A stretch of DNA of 64,000 nt. Origin: Cytobacillus praedii (GTDB lineage Bacteria; Bacillota; Bacilli; Bacillales; Cytobacillaceae). The stretch's first letter is position 1. Each line of letters starts with the position of its first letter. Below the pieces are notes generated by a model that saw only the letters and a program-made list of their open reading frames with translations, did not search any database and was not told the DNA's origin. Positions 27,458 to 37,145 of the stretch are shown here, piece by piece. Made by a program: the position numbers and the translations under genes. The stretch is from contig NZ_LMBX01000011.1 in assembly GCF_001439605.1 (NCBI RefSeq), positions 71,063 to 135,062 of the forward strand, read 5' to 3'.

Positions 27458-28132
27458 TTGTTAAACAAAATTTATGATTGGGTGGATGAACGTTTAGATA
27501 TTACGCCTTTATGGCGCGATATTGCAGATCATGAAGTGCCTGAGCATGTAAACCCTGCCCATCACTTTTCTGCTTTCGTTTATTGCTTCGGCGGATTAAC
27601 ATTCTTTGTTACCGTTATTCAAATTTTATCTGGAATGTTCTTAACAATGTATTATGTTCCAGATATTAAAAATGCATGGGAGTCCGTGTATTACTTGCAA
27701 AACCATGTGGCATTTGGACAAATTGTCCGCGGAATGCATCACTGGGGTGCTAGTTTAGTCATCGTAATGATGTTCTTACATACGTTACGCGTATTCTTCC
27801 AAGGTGCTTACAAGAAACCGCGTGAATTGAACTGGGTTGTCGGTGTATTAATTTTCTTCGTTATGCTGGCTCTTGGTTTAACAGGCTACTTACTGCCTTG
27901 GGATATGAAAGCATTATTTGCAACAAAAGTTACAATGCAAATTATTGAATCTGTTCCGTTAATTGGGGTATATCTAAAAACCCTTATTGCTGGATCACCG
28001 GATATCGTCGGAGCGCAAACAATTACTCGTTTCTTTGCGATTCACGTATTCTTCTTGCCAGCAGCATTGTTCGCATTAATGGCTGCTCACTTTGTAATGA
28101 TTCGTAAGCAAGGTATTTCAGGACCATTGTAA
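27458..28132 (+). CDS. qcrB: Cytochrome b6 subunit of the menaquinol:cytochrome c reductase
   Basis: QcrB holds the two b hemes and the quinone sites. The 224 residues form four membrane helices as in the split b6-type arrangement. Paired heme histidines are visible in RGMHHWGASL and IHVFFLPAALFALMAAHF. C43 (FVYCFGG) corresponds to the cysteine that binds an extra heme covalently in Bacillus and b6f complexes. The TTG start lies 3 bp after the qcrA stop region, preceded by AAGGGGGCG. The subunit IV part is not here but fused into QcrC. Confidence 0.97.
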   Translation: MLNKIYDWVDERLDITPLWRDIADHEVPEHVNPAHHFSAFVYCFGGLTFFVTVIQILSGMFLTMYYVPDIKNAWESVYYLQNHVAFGQIVRGMHHWGASLVIVMMFLHTLRVFFQGAYKKPRELNWVVGVLIFFVMLALGLTGYLLPWDMKALFATKVTMQIIESVPLIGVYLKTLIAGSPDIVGAQTITRFFAIHVFFLPAALFALMAAHFVMIRKQGISGPL

Positions 28133-28183
28133 GATGAGATGAACAAAAAAAGGATTTTTAGATAAAGGAGGGGGAATCGCCCA

Positions 28184-28951
28184 ATGCATCGTGGTAAAGG
28201 TATGAAATTCGTAGGAGACTCTCGTGTTTCTGCTGAACGAAAACCGAACATTCCGAAAGACTATTCGGAATACCCTGGCAAAACGGAAGCATTCTGGCCT
28301 AACTTCCTATTAAAAGAATGGATGATAGGTGCCGTTTTCCTAATCGGATTTTTATGTTTAACAATTGCACATGAGCCGCCACTTGAAAAAATCGCGGATC
28401 CAAGTGATACAGCATATATTCCATTGCCAGACTGGTATTTCTTATTCTTATACCAACTATTAAAGTATACTTACGCATCAGGTCCTTTTAATATTGTAGG
28501 TGCCTTAGTCATTCCAGGTCTTGCTTTCGGAGCATTGCTTCTTGCACCATTTATCGACCGTGGACCAGAACGCCGTCCATCAAAGCGGCCATTGGCTACT
28601 GGATTTATGTTATTGGCTGTAGCTGCAATTACATTTTTAACTTGGCAGTCCGTTGCAACCCATGACTGGGAAGCTGCTGCTAACCAAGGGAAAATTGTAG
28701 CGGAAGTTGAAATCGATACAGAAGCAGAAGGCTACAAGATTATGGAAGCGAATACTTGCTTAACTTGTCATGGTGGAGACCTTCAAGGAGGCGGGGGAGC
28801 ACCTGCTCTTGTTGACACTGGTCTAACACCTGAAGAAATTAAAGAAATTGTTACGAACGGTAAAGGCGCGATGCCAGCTGGACTTTTCAAAGGTACGGAT
28901 GAAGAGTTTGACAAATTGGCTGAGTTTATTTCAGGTATCGTAAGTGAATAA
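28184..28951 (+). CDS. qcrC: Cytochrome bc subunit: subunit IV fused to cytochrome c
   Basis: QcrC is a Bacillus-type fusion. The N-terminal 155 residues correspond to b6f subunit IV with three helices and the Qo-site segment PDWYFLFLY. The C-terminus is an extracytoplasmic c-type cytochrome whose heme motif CLTCH is at 192–196, with the axial methionine in KGAMPAGLF. The length of 255 equals B. subtilis. The ATG follows AAAGGAGGGGGAA. It completes the operon and a terminator follows. Heme attachment needs the cytochrome c maturation system, which is not in this window. Confidence 0.98.
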   Translation: MHRGKGMKFVGDSRVSAERKPNIPKDYSEYPGKTEAFWPNFLLKEWMIGAVFLIGFLCLTIAHEPPLEKIADPSDTAYIPLPDWYFLFLYQLLKYTYASGPFNIVGALVIPGLAFGALLLAPFIDRGPERRPSKRPLATGFMLLAVAAITFLTWQSVATHDWEAAANQGKIVAEVEIDTEAEGYKIMEANTCLTCHGGDLQGGGGAPALVDTGLTPEEIKEIVTNGKGAMPAGLFKGTDEEFDKLAEFISGIVSE

Positions 28952-28957
28952 ATAACA

Positions 28958-28987
28958 AGGCTGACGTTGATTCGTCAGCTTTTTTAT
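28958..28987 (+). terminator. Rho-independent terminator after qcrC
   Basis: GCTGACG-TTGATT-CGTCAGC followed by TTTTTT. Confidence 0.9.
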
Positions 28988-29064
28988 TTTGTGTGCATAT
29001 ATTGTCTAGGTCTCTATGGTAAAATAATGAAGAAGTTTAACAATTAATAGAGAAGAGGACAATC

Positions 29065-29658
29065 ATGAAGTGGATTTATCCTGTTTTAGGAAATAAAGCG
29101 GTATTATGGCTGCTGTTAGTGATCAATATTGCGGGGACGATTTACGGATATATTTGGTATAAATGGCAGCTGGTTGATACACCTCCAATATTTTTGCCTT
29201 TTGTACCAGACAGTCCCACCGCTAGCTTATTCTTCGTATTTGTATTAATCGCTTTTATTTTAGGGAAAAATTGGCCAATTTTTGAAGCGTTAGCCATCGT
29301 TACATTAATTAAATATGGCATTTGGGCTGTTGTAATGAATTTATTAGTTCTTCAAGTGACAGGAGAGCTTGATTGGATCGCATTAATGCTTATATTCTCA
29401 CATGGGGCAATGGCTGTACAGGGAATGTTATATGCGCCATTTTACCGTATTAAAACGTGGCATCTCATTGTTACAGGTATTTGGACACTGCATAATGACG
29501 TCATTGATTATGTATTTTTTATGCTCCCACGCTACACGATTTTGGACTTATATACCCCACAAATTGGGTATTTTACTTTTTGGCTAAGTGTTTTTTCTTT
29601 AGGGATCACTTACTTTTTGGCGGTTAGAAAAAATCGTTTTCAGCTAGAAATTAAATAA
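29065..29658 (+). CDS. ypjA: YpjA, DUF1405 membrane protein
   Basis: A polytopic membrane protein of 197 residues with about six hydrophobic helices and short loops, matching YpjA (DUF1405). It has conserved polar features in or near helices: NIAGTIYGYIWYKWQL near the start, and SHGAMAVQGMLY and LHNDVIDYVF in the middle. The function is unknown. ATG 29065 follows GAGAAGAGGAC. In B. subtilis it also follows qcrC; here it sits behind the qcr terminator, so it probably has its own promoter. Confidence 0.86.
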   Translation: MKWIYPVLGNKAVLWLLLVINIAGTIYGYIWYKWQLVDTPPIFLPFVPDSPTASLFFVFVLIAFILGKNWPIFEALAIVTLIKYGIWAVVMNLLVLQVTGELDWIALMLIFSHGAMAVQGMLYAPFYRIKTWHLIVTGIWTLHNDVIDYVFFMLPRYTILDLYTPQIGYFTFWLSVFSLGITYFLAVRKNRFQLEIK

Positions 29659-29766
29659 CTGCCAATACTAATAGATGATAGAATTTAAACAATCGAAAAT
29701 GGATTTCTGGTCTATCCTTGTCCCATCTCTCATACATATTTAATAGTAATTTGAGGGGGGACAAGT

Positions 29767-30555
29767 ATGAAATCCAGAATAATCATTGCGATCATGATTT
29801 TTCTTCTATTGCCTATAACAGGATATGCGGAAGAAACCTCATCTATTGATAGATTGGAACAATTATCAGATGAAGCACTGCAAATGGTCAAGCTTCATCG
29901 ATATGAGGATGCCAAAAAGCTGCTAGATTATTTTTCAGATCAATTCCGTGCGACATCAGGACAAGTCAGCGTATTGACTTCTGATGAGATGCGGATAGTT
30001 ACCGTTTCTCATGACGAAGCGGTACAAGCTACAGCTAACGCAACAATTAATCATAATGAGAAAATCAATCGTGTAACAAAGTTTAGACTCGTTATGGATG
30101 CCATTACCTCTCAAAGTCAGCCTCTGTGGACAGAAATGGAAACCCCGATTATGACTGTTTTTGGAGAAATGAAAGAGGCAGCTTACAACGGAGATAAAGA
30201 ACATTTTCAAACGAAATTTAATACTTTTTTGTCTTTATATGATGTTATTTATCCAAGTATGAAAATTAATGTAACTGGGGAACGTATTCAAAGATTAGAT
30301 AGTCGTATTGATTTTATTGACCGTTACCGACCTCAAGTGTTAGCTGATGAAGGGACACAGCAGGAACTTGAAGCACTGCAAGCAGATTTACAGCTTTTAT
30401 TTGATGAAATGTCTGATGATGAAGCAGATCCATCACTGTGGTGGGTGATTATTTCAACAGGAAGCATAATTATACTTACATTGTCTTATGTTGGCTGGAG
30501 AAAGTATAAAGGGGACCAGCAAAAGGAAAAAAACCGTTCAAGAGGGCAAAAATAG
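29767..30555 (+). CDS. ypjB: Sporulation protein YpjB
   Basis: A 262-residue protein matching the YpjB sporulation family. It has a cleavable signal peptide (residues 1–20, ending TGYAEE), a long helical extracytoplasmic domain (about 22–220) rich in charged residues, and one C-terminal helix (WWVIISTGSIIILTLSYVGW, about 223–242) followed by a basic tail. The topology suggests that the domain faces the cell surface or, in a sporangium, the intermembrane space. GGGGGG at 29755–29760 precedes the ATG. The molecular role is not established. Confidence 0.86.
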   Translation: MKSRIIIAIMIFLLLPITGYAEETSSIDRLEQLSDEALQMVKLHRYEDAKKLLDYFSDQFRATSGQVSVLTSDEMRIVTVSHDEAVQATANATINHNEKINRVTKFRLVMDAITSQSQPLWTEMETPIMTVFGEMKEAAYNGDKEHFQTKFNTFLSLYDVIYPSMKINVTGERIQRLDSRIDFIDRYRPQVLADEGTQQELEALQADLQLLFDEMSDDEADPSLWWVIISTGSIIILTLSYVGWRKYKGDQQKEKNRSRGQK

Positions 30556-30624
30556 TGACTTCATATTTCAGCCAGTGTACAATATAAAAAAACAACTAGA
30601 ATTAGCGGAAATGGGAGGTTAATT

Positions 30625-31305
30625 ATGGGTGGATACCTTATTTACTTCGCTATCATTATTTTAGTGCCTCTTTGGGCACAATTTAGAGTAAAGGGCTCCT
30701 ATGCAAAATATTCAAAAGTTTCATCTTCATCCCATATGAGGGGTGCTGAGGTAGCTAGAAAGATCTTAGATGCAAATGGTTTATTTCAAGTAGGAATAGA
30801 AGAGACAAGAGGGCATTTAACAGATCATTATGACCCACGTTCAAAAACAATCCGTCTTTCCTCAGCAAATTATCACGGACATTCGGTTGCAGCTGCAGCT
30901 ATTGCAGCACATGAAGTTGGTCATGCTATACAGGACCAAGAGGACTATGCATTTTTAAGGTTCCGTCATGCGCTGGTTCCAGTAGCAAATCTGGGATCAA
31001 ACTTTTCCTGGATTTTAATTATGATTGGTTTTCTAGCAGGCTATAGCGGTTTTGTTTTATTAGGGATTATCTTTATGGCTGCTGCTGTTGTCTTTCAGCT
31101 TATTACCTTACCGGTCGAATTCAATGCATCCAATCGGGCGATGGATCAAGTGGTGTCACTTGGAGTTATTCGAAATGATGAAGAAAGAGAGACTAAAAAG
31201 GTTCTAAACGCGGCAGCACTTACTTATGTAGCTGCAGCAGCAGTTGCGGTGATGGAACTGCTTCGTTTAATACTTATTTATACTGGTATGCAAAGAAATG
31301 ATTAA
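30625..31305 (+). CDS. YugP-type membrane zinc metallopeptidase
   Basis: A 226-residue membrane protein of the neutral zinc metallopeptidase family typified by B. subtilis YugP. The zinc motif HEVGH is at 96–100, followed by a predicted cytoplasmic region and three further helices; LPVEFNASNRAMD contains a conserved acidic residue that may be the third ligand. The first helix is at residues 3–20. Preceded by GGGAGG, ATG 30625. In B. subtilis yugP lies elsewhere, so its place between ypjB and ypjC is different. The substrate is unknown. Confidence 0.88.
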   Translation: MGGYLIYFAIIILVPLWAQFRVKGSYAKYSKVSSSSHMRGAEVARKILDANGLFQVGIEETRGHLTDHYDPRSKTIRLSSANYHGHSVAAAAIAAHEVGHAIQDQEDYAFLRFRHALVPVANLGSNFSWILIMIGFLAGYSGFVLLGIIFMAAAVVFQLITLPVEFNASNRAMDQVVSLGVIRNDEERETKKVLNAAALTYVAAAAVAVMELLRLILIYTGMQRND

Positions 31306-31330
31306 AACCAGCCAATTGGCTGGTTTTTTT
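31304..31330 (+). terminator. Rho-independent terminator after the metallopeptidase gene
   Basis: Perfect 10-bp stem AAAACCAGCC-AATT-GGCTGGTTTT followed by T residues. Confidence 0.93.
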
Positions 31331-31440
31331 CTAGCTGGGACTTCCTTGCCCTTGAGGTCATAAGAGAGCAGCTGGCTAGAAGGGTAAGAACAACCTTCCA
31401 TCTTAGCTTCATTTATGCTGTTGGGGCTGTACCAGCCTTC
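31331..31440 (+). repeat. Dispersed intergenic repeat, short copy
   Basis: TTCTAGCTGGGACTTCCTTG opens the copy and GAGGTCATAAG follows, as in the copies at the start of the window and near 5231. An imperfect CTAGCTGG…CAGCTGGCTAG inverted repeat is visible. It separates convergent genes. Confidence 0.5.
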
Positions 31441-31460
31441 TCTTTTCTATTTTCAAAAGA

Positions 31461-32333
31461 TTAATGTTCGAGTGGTTTTTTGTTTTCATCTAATGTGAAC
31501 CCTTCTCCAAGAACGTCATGTACGACGCTAACGGAGACAAATGCATGCGGGTCAACGGATGTAATGACATTCTTCAGCCGGACAATTTCATTTTTCCCTA
31601 CAACACAATATAGAACTTCCCGTTCTTTTTTTGTAAATGAGCCGTGACCCTTTAAAACAGTTACGCCTCTTTCCATTTCATTCATAATTTTAGCGGCAAT
31701 TTCTTCATTGAGATCAGAAATGATCATCGCACCTCTAGCAGAATAGGCTCCTTCCTGCATGAAATCAATCACTCTTGCACCGACAAAAACGCAAACAAGC
31801 GTATACATGGCTTCTTGATAGGATAAGTAGAAAATTAAAGAGAGAGTAATAACAACAGCATCGAACATAAACATTGTTTTTCCCATGCTTACCCCAGCAT
31901 ATTTATTCACTAATCGAGCGATAATATCAACTCCGCCAGTTGTTCCGCCAAAGCGGAAGATAATTCCAAGCCCAACTCCAATGAAAACGCCAGCAAATAA
32001 AGCGGCTAAAGTTAAATCCTCGTTCAGAGGCATGTTAATTTGATAACGCTGGAAAATCCATAAGAAAACAGAAACGCTGACAGTACCAATTATGGTGTAC
32101 AAAAAGGCGTTCCTTCCTAGTAGCTTCCATCCAATAAAAAAAAGTGGAATGTTTAAGATTAAGTTCGTGTAGGAAGGATCCCACTTGAAAAGGAAATATA
32201 AGAGTAATGTAATTCCCGTAAATCCGCCTTCAGCCAAATTATTTTGCATATTAAAATGTACAATGCCAAATGAAAAAATTATCGATCCAAGAAGGATAAA
32301 AATAATATTTTTAAATTTAAGTCCAATTTTCAT
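31461..32333 (-). CDS. ypjC: YitT-family membrane protein YpjC
   Basis: A 290-residue integral membrane protein with five or six helices in the first 200 residues and a C-terminal soluble DUF2179 domain (about 205–285, with ERGVTVLKGHGSFTKKEREVLYCVV), the YitT-family layout. The length equals B. subtilis YpjC. Transport or sensing is suspected for the family but not shown. GGAGGG precedes the ATG on the minus strand. It is transcribed divergently from ypjD and convergently with the metallopeptidase gene. Confidence 0.9.
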   Translation of the reverse strand: MKIGLKFKNIIFILLGSIIFSFGIVHFNMQNNLAEGGFTGITLLLYFLFKWDPSYTNLILNIPLFFIGWKLLGRNAFLYTIIGTVSVSVFLWIFQRYQINMPLNEDLTLAALFAGVFIGVGLGIIFRFGGTTGGVDIIARLVNKYAGVSMGKTMFMFDAVVITLSLIFYLSYQEAMYTLVCVFVGARVIDFMQEGAYSARGAMIISDLNEEIAAKIMNEMERGVTVLKGHGSFTKKEREVLYCVVGKNEIVRLKNVITSVDPHAFVSVSVVHDVLGEGFTLDENKKPLEH

Positions 32334-32517
32334 ATAAACCCTCCACTACCAAAATTTCACTTAGATAATTGTGCATGTTAAGGAATAGGAAAGTCAAGTT
32401 TGTTCATTAAAGGAATCAAGTAAGGGCAAAAATGTTTGTAAAAGAACCGTTGATTAGCTAACATAAAAGAAGGTAATTTTATCGTTTTTCAAAGTATTTA
32501 ACTGGAGAGTGGATTAA

Positions 32518-32847
32518 TTGTCAGAGAAAACAATAAAGGATCTTCAAACTGAAGTTGATGAATACATTAGTCAATTTAAAGAGGGGTATTTTAGCCCGCT
32601 TGCGATGCTGGCAAGAATGACAGAGGAGCTTGGTGAGCTTGCAAGGGAGGTCAATCATCAATATGGTGAAAAACCAAAGAAATCTTCTGAACAAGACAAA
32701 GCGATTGAAGAAGAAATGGGTGATATGCTATTTGTGCTCATTTGCTTAGCCAATTCTTTAAATATTGATCTGGAAAAAGCACATGACCTAGTTATGAACA
32801 AATTTAACACCCGTGATAAGGACCGCTGGACGAGAATTGAAGAGTAG
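32518..32847 (+). CDS. ypjD: MazG-type nucleotide pyrophosphohydrolase YpjD
   Basis: A 109-residue all-helical protein of the MazG family, which hydrolyses nucleoside triphosphates to monophosphates. The metal-binding pattern is present: [10 protein letters not shown] (E-x2-E-L-x-E type) and [16 protein letters not shown] (E-x2-D). The TTG start follows GGAGAG with about 9-nt spacing. It heads a densely packed run through birA, with dapB starting 13 bp after its stop. The true substrate (canonical or damaged nucleotides) is not evident. Confidence 0.9.
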   Translation: MSEKTIKDLQTEVDEYISQFKEGYFSPLAMLARMTEELGELAREVNHQYGEKPKKSSEQDKAIEEEMGDMLFVLICLANSLNIDLEKAHDLVMNKFNTRDKDRWTRIEE

Positions 32848-32860
32848 AGGAGAAAATTTT

Positions 32861-33661
32861 ATGATGGATACTAAGATTGTCATTGCTGGTCCTCGCGGAC
32901 GTATGGGGAGAGAGGCGGTAAGTCTTGTAAAGCACACAGATTATTTTCATTTAGTCGCTGTTGTTGATCATAAAAATGATGGTGGTCTTTTGAGTGATTT
33001 TGATGGCTTTACAGGGCTGGATATTCCTGTTTTTTCGAATATTGAAGAATGTTTTCAAAAAGTGGAAGCGGATGTTCTTATTGACTTAACAACTCCAGAA
33101 TTCGGCATGCTCCATACAAAAACAGCTCTTTCATACGGGGTAAGGCCTGTGGTTGGAACTACTGGCTTTACAAAAGAGAACTTAAATGAGCTTGAAGACA
33201 TATGCAAAGAAAAGGGACTTGGCTGCATTATCGCTCCTAATTTTGCAATCGGAGCAGTCCTTATGATGAAATTTGCTCAATTGGCAGGTAAGTATTTTAA
33301 CGATGTGGAAATCATTGAATTACATCATGATGAAAAACTAGATGCTCCATCTGGAACAGCGGTGAAAACTGCTGAAATGATCGCGGAAGTAAGAGAGGCC
33401 AAGCATCAAGGACACCCAAATGAAAAGGAAACTGTAGCTGGCGCAAGAGGTGCTGATTATGATGGGATGCGCATTCATTCTGTCCGTTTACCAGGGTTAA
33501 TAGCTCATCAGCAAGTGATGTTTGGATCTGCAGGGCAGACGCTGACCATCCGTCATGACTCATATAATCGTGCTTCGTTTATGTCAGGTGTAAAGCTGGC
33601 TGTGGATACAGTGTTGAACATCGATACGCTCATATATGGGCTAGAAAACATAATTGAATGA
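32861..33661 (+). CDS. dapB: 4-hydroxy-tetrahydrodipicolinate reductase
   Basis: DapB makes tetrahydrodipicolinate on the way to diaminopimelate and lysine; the branch also supplies dipicolinate for spores. The 266 residues match B. subtilis. The N-terminal [11 protein letters not shown] nucleotide-binding loop, [17 protein letters not shown] and the catalytic [15 protein letters not shown] segment are conserved. AGAGGAG lies 8 nt before ATG 32861; a second ATG follows at 32864. Its end overlaps by 4 nt a possible mgsA upstream frame, and the mgsA start is 14 bp downstream. Confidence 0.97.
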   Translation: MMDTKIVIAGPRGRMGREAVSLVKHTDYFHLVAVVDHKNDGGLLSDFDGFTGLDIPVFSNIEECFQKVEADVLIDLTTPEFGMLHTKTALSYGVRPVVGTTGFTKENLNELEDICKEKGLGCIIAPNFAIGAVLMMKFAQLAGKYFNDVEIIELHHDEKLDAPSGTAVKTAEMIAEVREAKHQGHPNEKETVAGARGADYDGMRIHSVRLPGLIAHQQVMFGSAGQTLTIRHDSYNRASFMSGVKLAVDTVLNIDTLIYGLENIIE

Positions 33662-33675
33662 TGGAGGGCAAAACG

Positions 33676-34107
33676 ATGAATATAGCTTTAATTGCTCATG
33701 ATAAGAAGAAAGACCACCTCGTAAGCTTTACGACAGCCTATAAAGATATATTGTCTAAGCATCATCTTTTTGCTACAGGAACGACTGGATTAAGAATAAT
33801 CAATGAGGCAGGACTGGACGTTCATCGCTTTCAATCAGGTCCGTATGGAGGCGACCAAGAAATTGGTGCAATGGTAGCGAATAATAGAATGGATATAGTT
33901 ATTTTTTTTCGTGATCCATTAACTTCTCAGCCGCATGACCCTGATATTAGTGCGTTAATTCGGCTATGTGATGTATATTCTGTCCCGCTTGCGACTAATC
34001 TTGGCACAGCAGAAATATTAATTAAAGGACTTGAACGCGGGGATTTAGCTTGGAGAACGATTGTGAATGGAAGAAGTGGTGAAACAAATGGAGCAGATCA
34101 AGCTTGA
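33676..34107 (+). CDS. mgsA: Methylglyoxal synthase
   Basis: MgsA converts dihydroxyacetone phosphate to methylglyoxal and phosphate, bypassing lower glycolysis when phosphate is low. The 143 residues match the family. ATGTTGL binds phosphate, [14 protein letters not shown] carries the catalytic aspartate region, and [14 protein letters not shown] the conserved DPL/H segment. GGAGGG lies 9 nt before ATG 33676; an upstream ATG at 33658 overlaps the dapB stop. Next door are the bacillithiol genes; bacillithiol serves in methylglyoxal detoxification. Confidence 0.97.
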   Translation: MNIALIAHDKKKDHLVSFTTAYKDILSKHHLFATGTTGLRIINEAGLDVHRFQSGPYGGDQEIGAMVANNRMDIVIFFRDPLTSQPHDPDISALIRLCDVYSVPLATNLGTAEILIKGLERGDLAWRTIVNGRSGETNGADQA

Positions 34108-34804
34108 TATACTTGCATTCGGAGCACATGCAGATGATGTTGAAATTGGCATGGGTGGTTCCATTGCGAAATATGCAGATAATGGAAAGAACATTGGGAT
34201 ATGCGATTTAACAAAAGCGGAGCTTTCATCTAATGGGACAGTTGCGATTAGGCAAATGGAAGCAAAAGAGGCAGCAGAAATTCTAGGAGTTGTTACAAGA
34301 GAAACACTTGATTTACCAGACAGGGGCCTTTTTTATAATCAGGAATACATAAGAAAAGTTGTTCATGTAATTCGTAAATATCGTCCAGCAATAGTGTTTG
34401 CTCCATATTATAAAGATCGCCATCCAGATCACGGCGGCTGTGCACGCTTGGTTGAGGAGGCAGTATTTTCTGCAGGCATAAAAAACTACGATTCAGAGGA
34501 GGGGTTTCCTCCACATAAGGTGCAAAATCTATTTTTTTATATGATCAATGGATTTCATGAACCTGACTTTGTTATCGATGTTTCCTCCTATTTGGAAAAG
34601 AAGATAGCGAGCTTACAAGCGTATAAAAGCCAATTTACAAAAACAGACCAATCCTTTAATACGCCGTTAGTAAACGGATATGTTGATATGATTCAAGCAA
34701 GGGAAAGGCTGTTTGGCGGCCAAGTGGGTATTACATATGCGGAAGGTTTCAAGCAAAAGAAACCGCTAATTATGAATTATGATTTATTTGGAGAAGAACA
34801 ATGA
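34088..34804 (+). CDS. bshB1: Bacillithiol synthesis deacetylase BshB1
   Basis: BshB1 removes the acetyl group from N-acetylglucosaminyl-malate, the second step of bacillithiol synthesis. It belongs to the LmbE/PIG-L zinc deacetylases: AHADD (13–17) gives the first zinc ligands and catalytic aspartate, and the HPDHGG segment contributes the later histidine. At 238 residues it matches B. subtilis YpjG (236). ATG 34088, inside the end of mgsA, gives the normal N-terminus; ATG 34067 is an alternative. The stop overlaps the bshA start, so the two bacillithiol genes are coupled. Confidence 0.95.
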   Translation: MEQIKLDILAFGAHADDVEIGMGGSIAKYADNGKNIGICDLTKAELSSNGTVAIRQMEAKEAAEILGVVTRETLDLPDRGLFYNQEYIRKVVHVIRKYRPAIVFAPYYKDRHPDHGGCARLVEEAVFSAGIKNYDSEEGFPPHKVQNLFFYMINGFHEPDFVIDVSSYLEKKIASLQAYKSQFTKTDQSFNTPLVNGYVDMIQARERLFGGQVGITYAEGFKQKKPLIMNYDLFGEEQ

Positions 34805-35949
34805 AAGAGAAAAAATTAAAAATTGGCATTACCTGTTACCCGACTGTTGGCGGATCAGGTGCAATCGCAACAGAGTTAGGGAAGATGCTTGCGGAAAGAG
34901 GGCATGAAATACATTTCATTTCTTCAAGTGTCCCTTTCCGTTTAAATAAAATGAATCCGAATATTTATTATCATCAGGTAGAAGTCAATCAATATTCCGT
35001 TTTTCAGTACCCGCCATATGATATCGCCTTGGCAAGTAAGATGGCGGAAGTAATTAATCGAGAAAAACTGGATCTTCTGCATGTGCACTATGCCATTCCA
35101 CATGCCGTTTGTGCAATCTTAGCGAAACAAATGTGTGATCGAGATATCAAAATAGTAACGACTCTTCATGGAACAGATATTACAGTTCTAGGTTATGATT
35201 CAACTTTAACGGATGCGATCCGGTTTGGAATCGAAAAGTCAGATGCTGTAACGGCGGTATCCAATGCTTTAATTGATCAAACATATGATGTCGTCAAACC
35301 GAATAAAGCAATCGAGGTTGTTTACAATTTTATTGATGAACGTGTGTATAGATTAACTAATTCTTCCTATTTAAAAGAAGAGTTTGGGATTAGTGAAGGA
35401 GAAAAGGTCGTCATCCATGTTTCAAACTTTCGTGCGGTAAAAAGGGTTCAAGATGTAGTGAGGGCTTTTTCAAGAATGGCGGAACAAATTCCTGCCAAGC
35501 TTCTTCTAGTCGGAGATGGTCCAGAAATGACTGTCATTTGTAAGTTAGTTAGTCAATTAGGGATTACAGATCAAGTGATCTTTTTAGGAAAGCAAGATAA
35601 CCTTGAGGAATTATATTCTATCAGTGATCTAATGCTCTTACTATCTGAAAAGGAAAGCTTTGGACTAGTGGCGTTAGAAGCCATGGCTTGTGGTGTCCCG
35701 TGTATAGGGACGAATATTGGCGGAATTCCAGAAGTAATTAAGGATGAAAAGAACGGCTATTTATGTGAATTAGGGGATATTGAAGGAATCGCTCTAAAAG
35801 GCGTTTCTTTGCTCAATAATGAAAGTCTTCATCAAAAATTTTCTAAGGAAGCAGTAAATTCTGCTTATATTAATTTTCGTTCAGGACTTATTGTAGCGCA
35901 ATATGAAGATATCTATTATGAACTTTTGAAGAATAGGGAGGACATATGA
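34801..35949 (+). CDS. bshA: N-acetyl-alpha-D-glucosaminyl L-malate synthase BshA
   Basis: BshA is the GT-B glycosyltransferase that joins UDP-GlcNAc and L-malate, the first step of bacillithiol synthesis. The 382 residues match the family (377 in B. subtilis). The N-terminal glycine-rich [21 protein letters not shown], and the GT4 EX7E motif in [18 protein letters not shown] are seen. The ATG overlaps the bshB1 stop (ATGA) and its own stop overlaps the cca start in the same way. The third step enzyme, BshC, is not in the window. Confidence 0.96.
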   Translation: MKEKKLKIGITCYPTVGGSGAIATELGKMLAERGHEIHFISSSVPFRLNKMNPNIYYHQVEVNQYSVFQYPPYDIALASKMAEVINREKLDLLHVHYAIPHAVCAILAKQMCDRDIKIVTTLHGTDITVLGYDSTLTDAIRFGIEKSDAVTAVSNALIDQTYDVVKPNKAIEVVYNFIDERVYRLTNSSYLKEEFGISEGEKVVIHVSNFRAVKRVQDVVRAFSRMAEQIPAKLLLVGDGPEMTVICKLVSQLGITDQVIFLGKQDNLEELYSISDLMLLLSEKESFGLVALEAMACGVPCIGTNIGGIPEVIKDEKNGYLCELGDIEGIALKGVSLLNNESLHQKFSKEAVNSAYINFRSGLIVAQYEDIYYELLKNREDI

Positions 35950-37145
35950 AAGAGCCATTTTTATCTGCCATTCCCTTACTAACTAAAATTGAAGACGAGG
36001 GATATGAAGCTTATTTTGTTGGAGGCTCTGTCAGAGATGTATTACTCGGAAGGGAGATAGATGACGTTGATATCGCGACATCAGCAACTCCTCAGGAGAT
36101 CCAAGCCATTTTTCCGAAAACGATTGATGTCGGTGTAGAGCATGGAACGATTGTTGTCCTATATGGCGGTAGGACGTATGAGGTAACAACCTTTCGAACA
36201 GAATCAGAATATGAGGATTGCCGCAGACCATCCGAGGTACAATTCATTCGATCGCTGAGAGAAGATTTAAAGAGAAGAGATTTTACAATGAATGCGATTG
36301 CAATGGATAGAACAGGGCAGTTAATTGATCCTTTCTATGGGAGACAGGCAATAGAAAATAAAGTTATTCAAACAGTTGGGAAGGCAGAAGAGCGCTTCAG
36401 CGAGGATGCATTAAGAATGATGCGTGCTGTTCGCTTCTTTAGTCAGCTTAATTTTGGTATAGAAACAACAACAGGAGAAGCTCTTATTCAATATGCTCAT
36501 TTGCTCAAGCATATTTCAACAGAAAGAAAGCTGATTGAATTTGAAAAGCTCTTAGCCGGAAAAAATCGCCGTAATGCATTAGAAATGCTGCATGCAACAG
36601 GACTATACACGTATTTACCAGGAATGGCACAATATTCAGAAGGGTTAACTCGTATGTACAAATACGATACTGCGAATTTGATTATTGAAGAAATGTGGGC
36701 ATTTCTTATTTATCAGCTTAGAATTAATGAGAGTGAAATCAATTCTTTTTTGAAAGCTTGGAAGCTGCCTATAAAGAAGATCAAAAAAGTTGTTCAAATT
36801 GTTAAATGGCTCAAGATAAGAGTGAAAATGGATTGGACCGTTGATTTCCTTTACGAGGCGGGTATGGAAACCATTCTTTCAACAGAAAAAATCTATAACT
36901 TATTACATAATCAGGAAATAAATTACCAAATCGATGATTTATATCAACAATATGAAGCATTGCCTATTAAACAGCGAAGCGAGCTTAATGTTACAGGAAA
37001 TGATTTACAGCTTTGGTTTCAGAAGAAGCAAGGTCCTTGGATAAAGGAAAAATTAGAAAGGGTTGAAAAGGCAGTGATTCATCGCAAAGTTAGCAATCAC
37101 AATCAATCCATAAGGGAGTGGCTAATCGCGTGCAATCAGAACTAA
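35946..37145 (+). CDS. cca: CCA-adding tRNA nucleotidyltransferase
   Basis: Cca adds or repairs the 3' CCA end of tRNAs without a template. It is a class II enzyme: [19 protein letters not shown] at about 26–44 contains the catalytic D40-x-D42, [10 protein letters not shown] follows, and the amino-acid template region [12 protein letters not shown] is present. The 399 residues match B. subtilis (397), including the full C-terminal helical body. ATG overlaps bshA (ATGA), and its 3' end overlaps birA by 16 nt. Confidence 0.96.
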   Translation: MKEPFLSAIPLLTKIEDEGYEAYFVGGSVRDVLLGREIDDVDIATSATPQEIQAIFPKTIDVGVEHGTIVVLYGGRTYEVTTFRTESEYEDCRRPSEVQFIRSLREDLKRRDFTMNAIAMDRTGQLIDPFYGRQAIENKVIQTVGKAEERFSEDALRMMRAVRFFSQLNFGIETTTGEALIQYAHLLKHISTERKLIEFEKLLAGKNRRNALEMLHATGLYTYLPGMAQYSEGLTRMYKYDTANLIIEEMWAFLIYQLRINESEINSFLKAWKLPIKKIKKVVQIVKWLKIRVKMDWTVDFLYEAGMETILSTEKIYNLLHNQEINYQIDDLYQQYEALPIKQRSELNVTGNDLQLWFQKKQGPWIKEKLERVEKAVIHRKVSNHNQSIREWLIACNQN

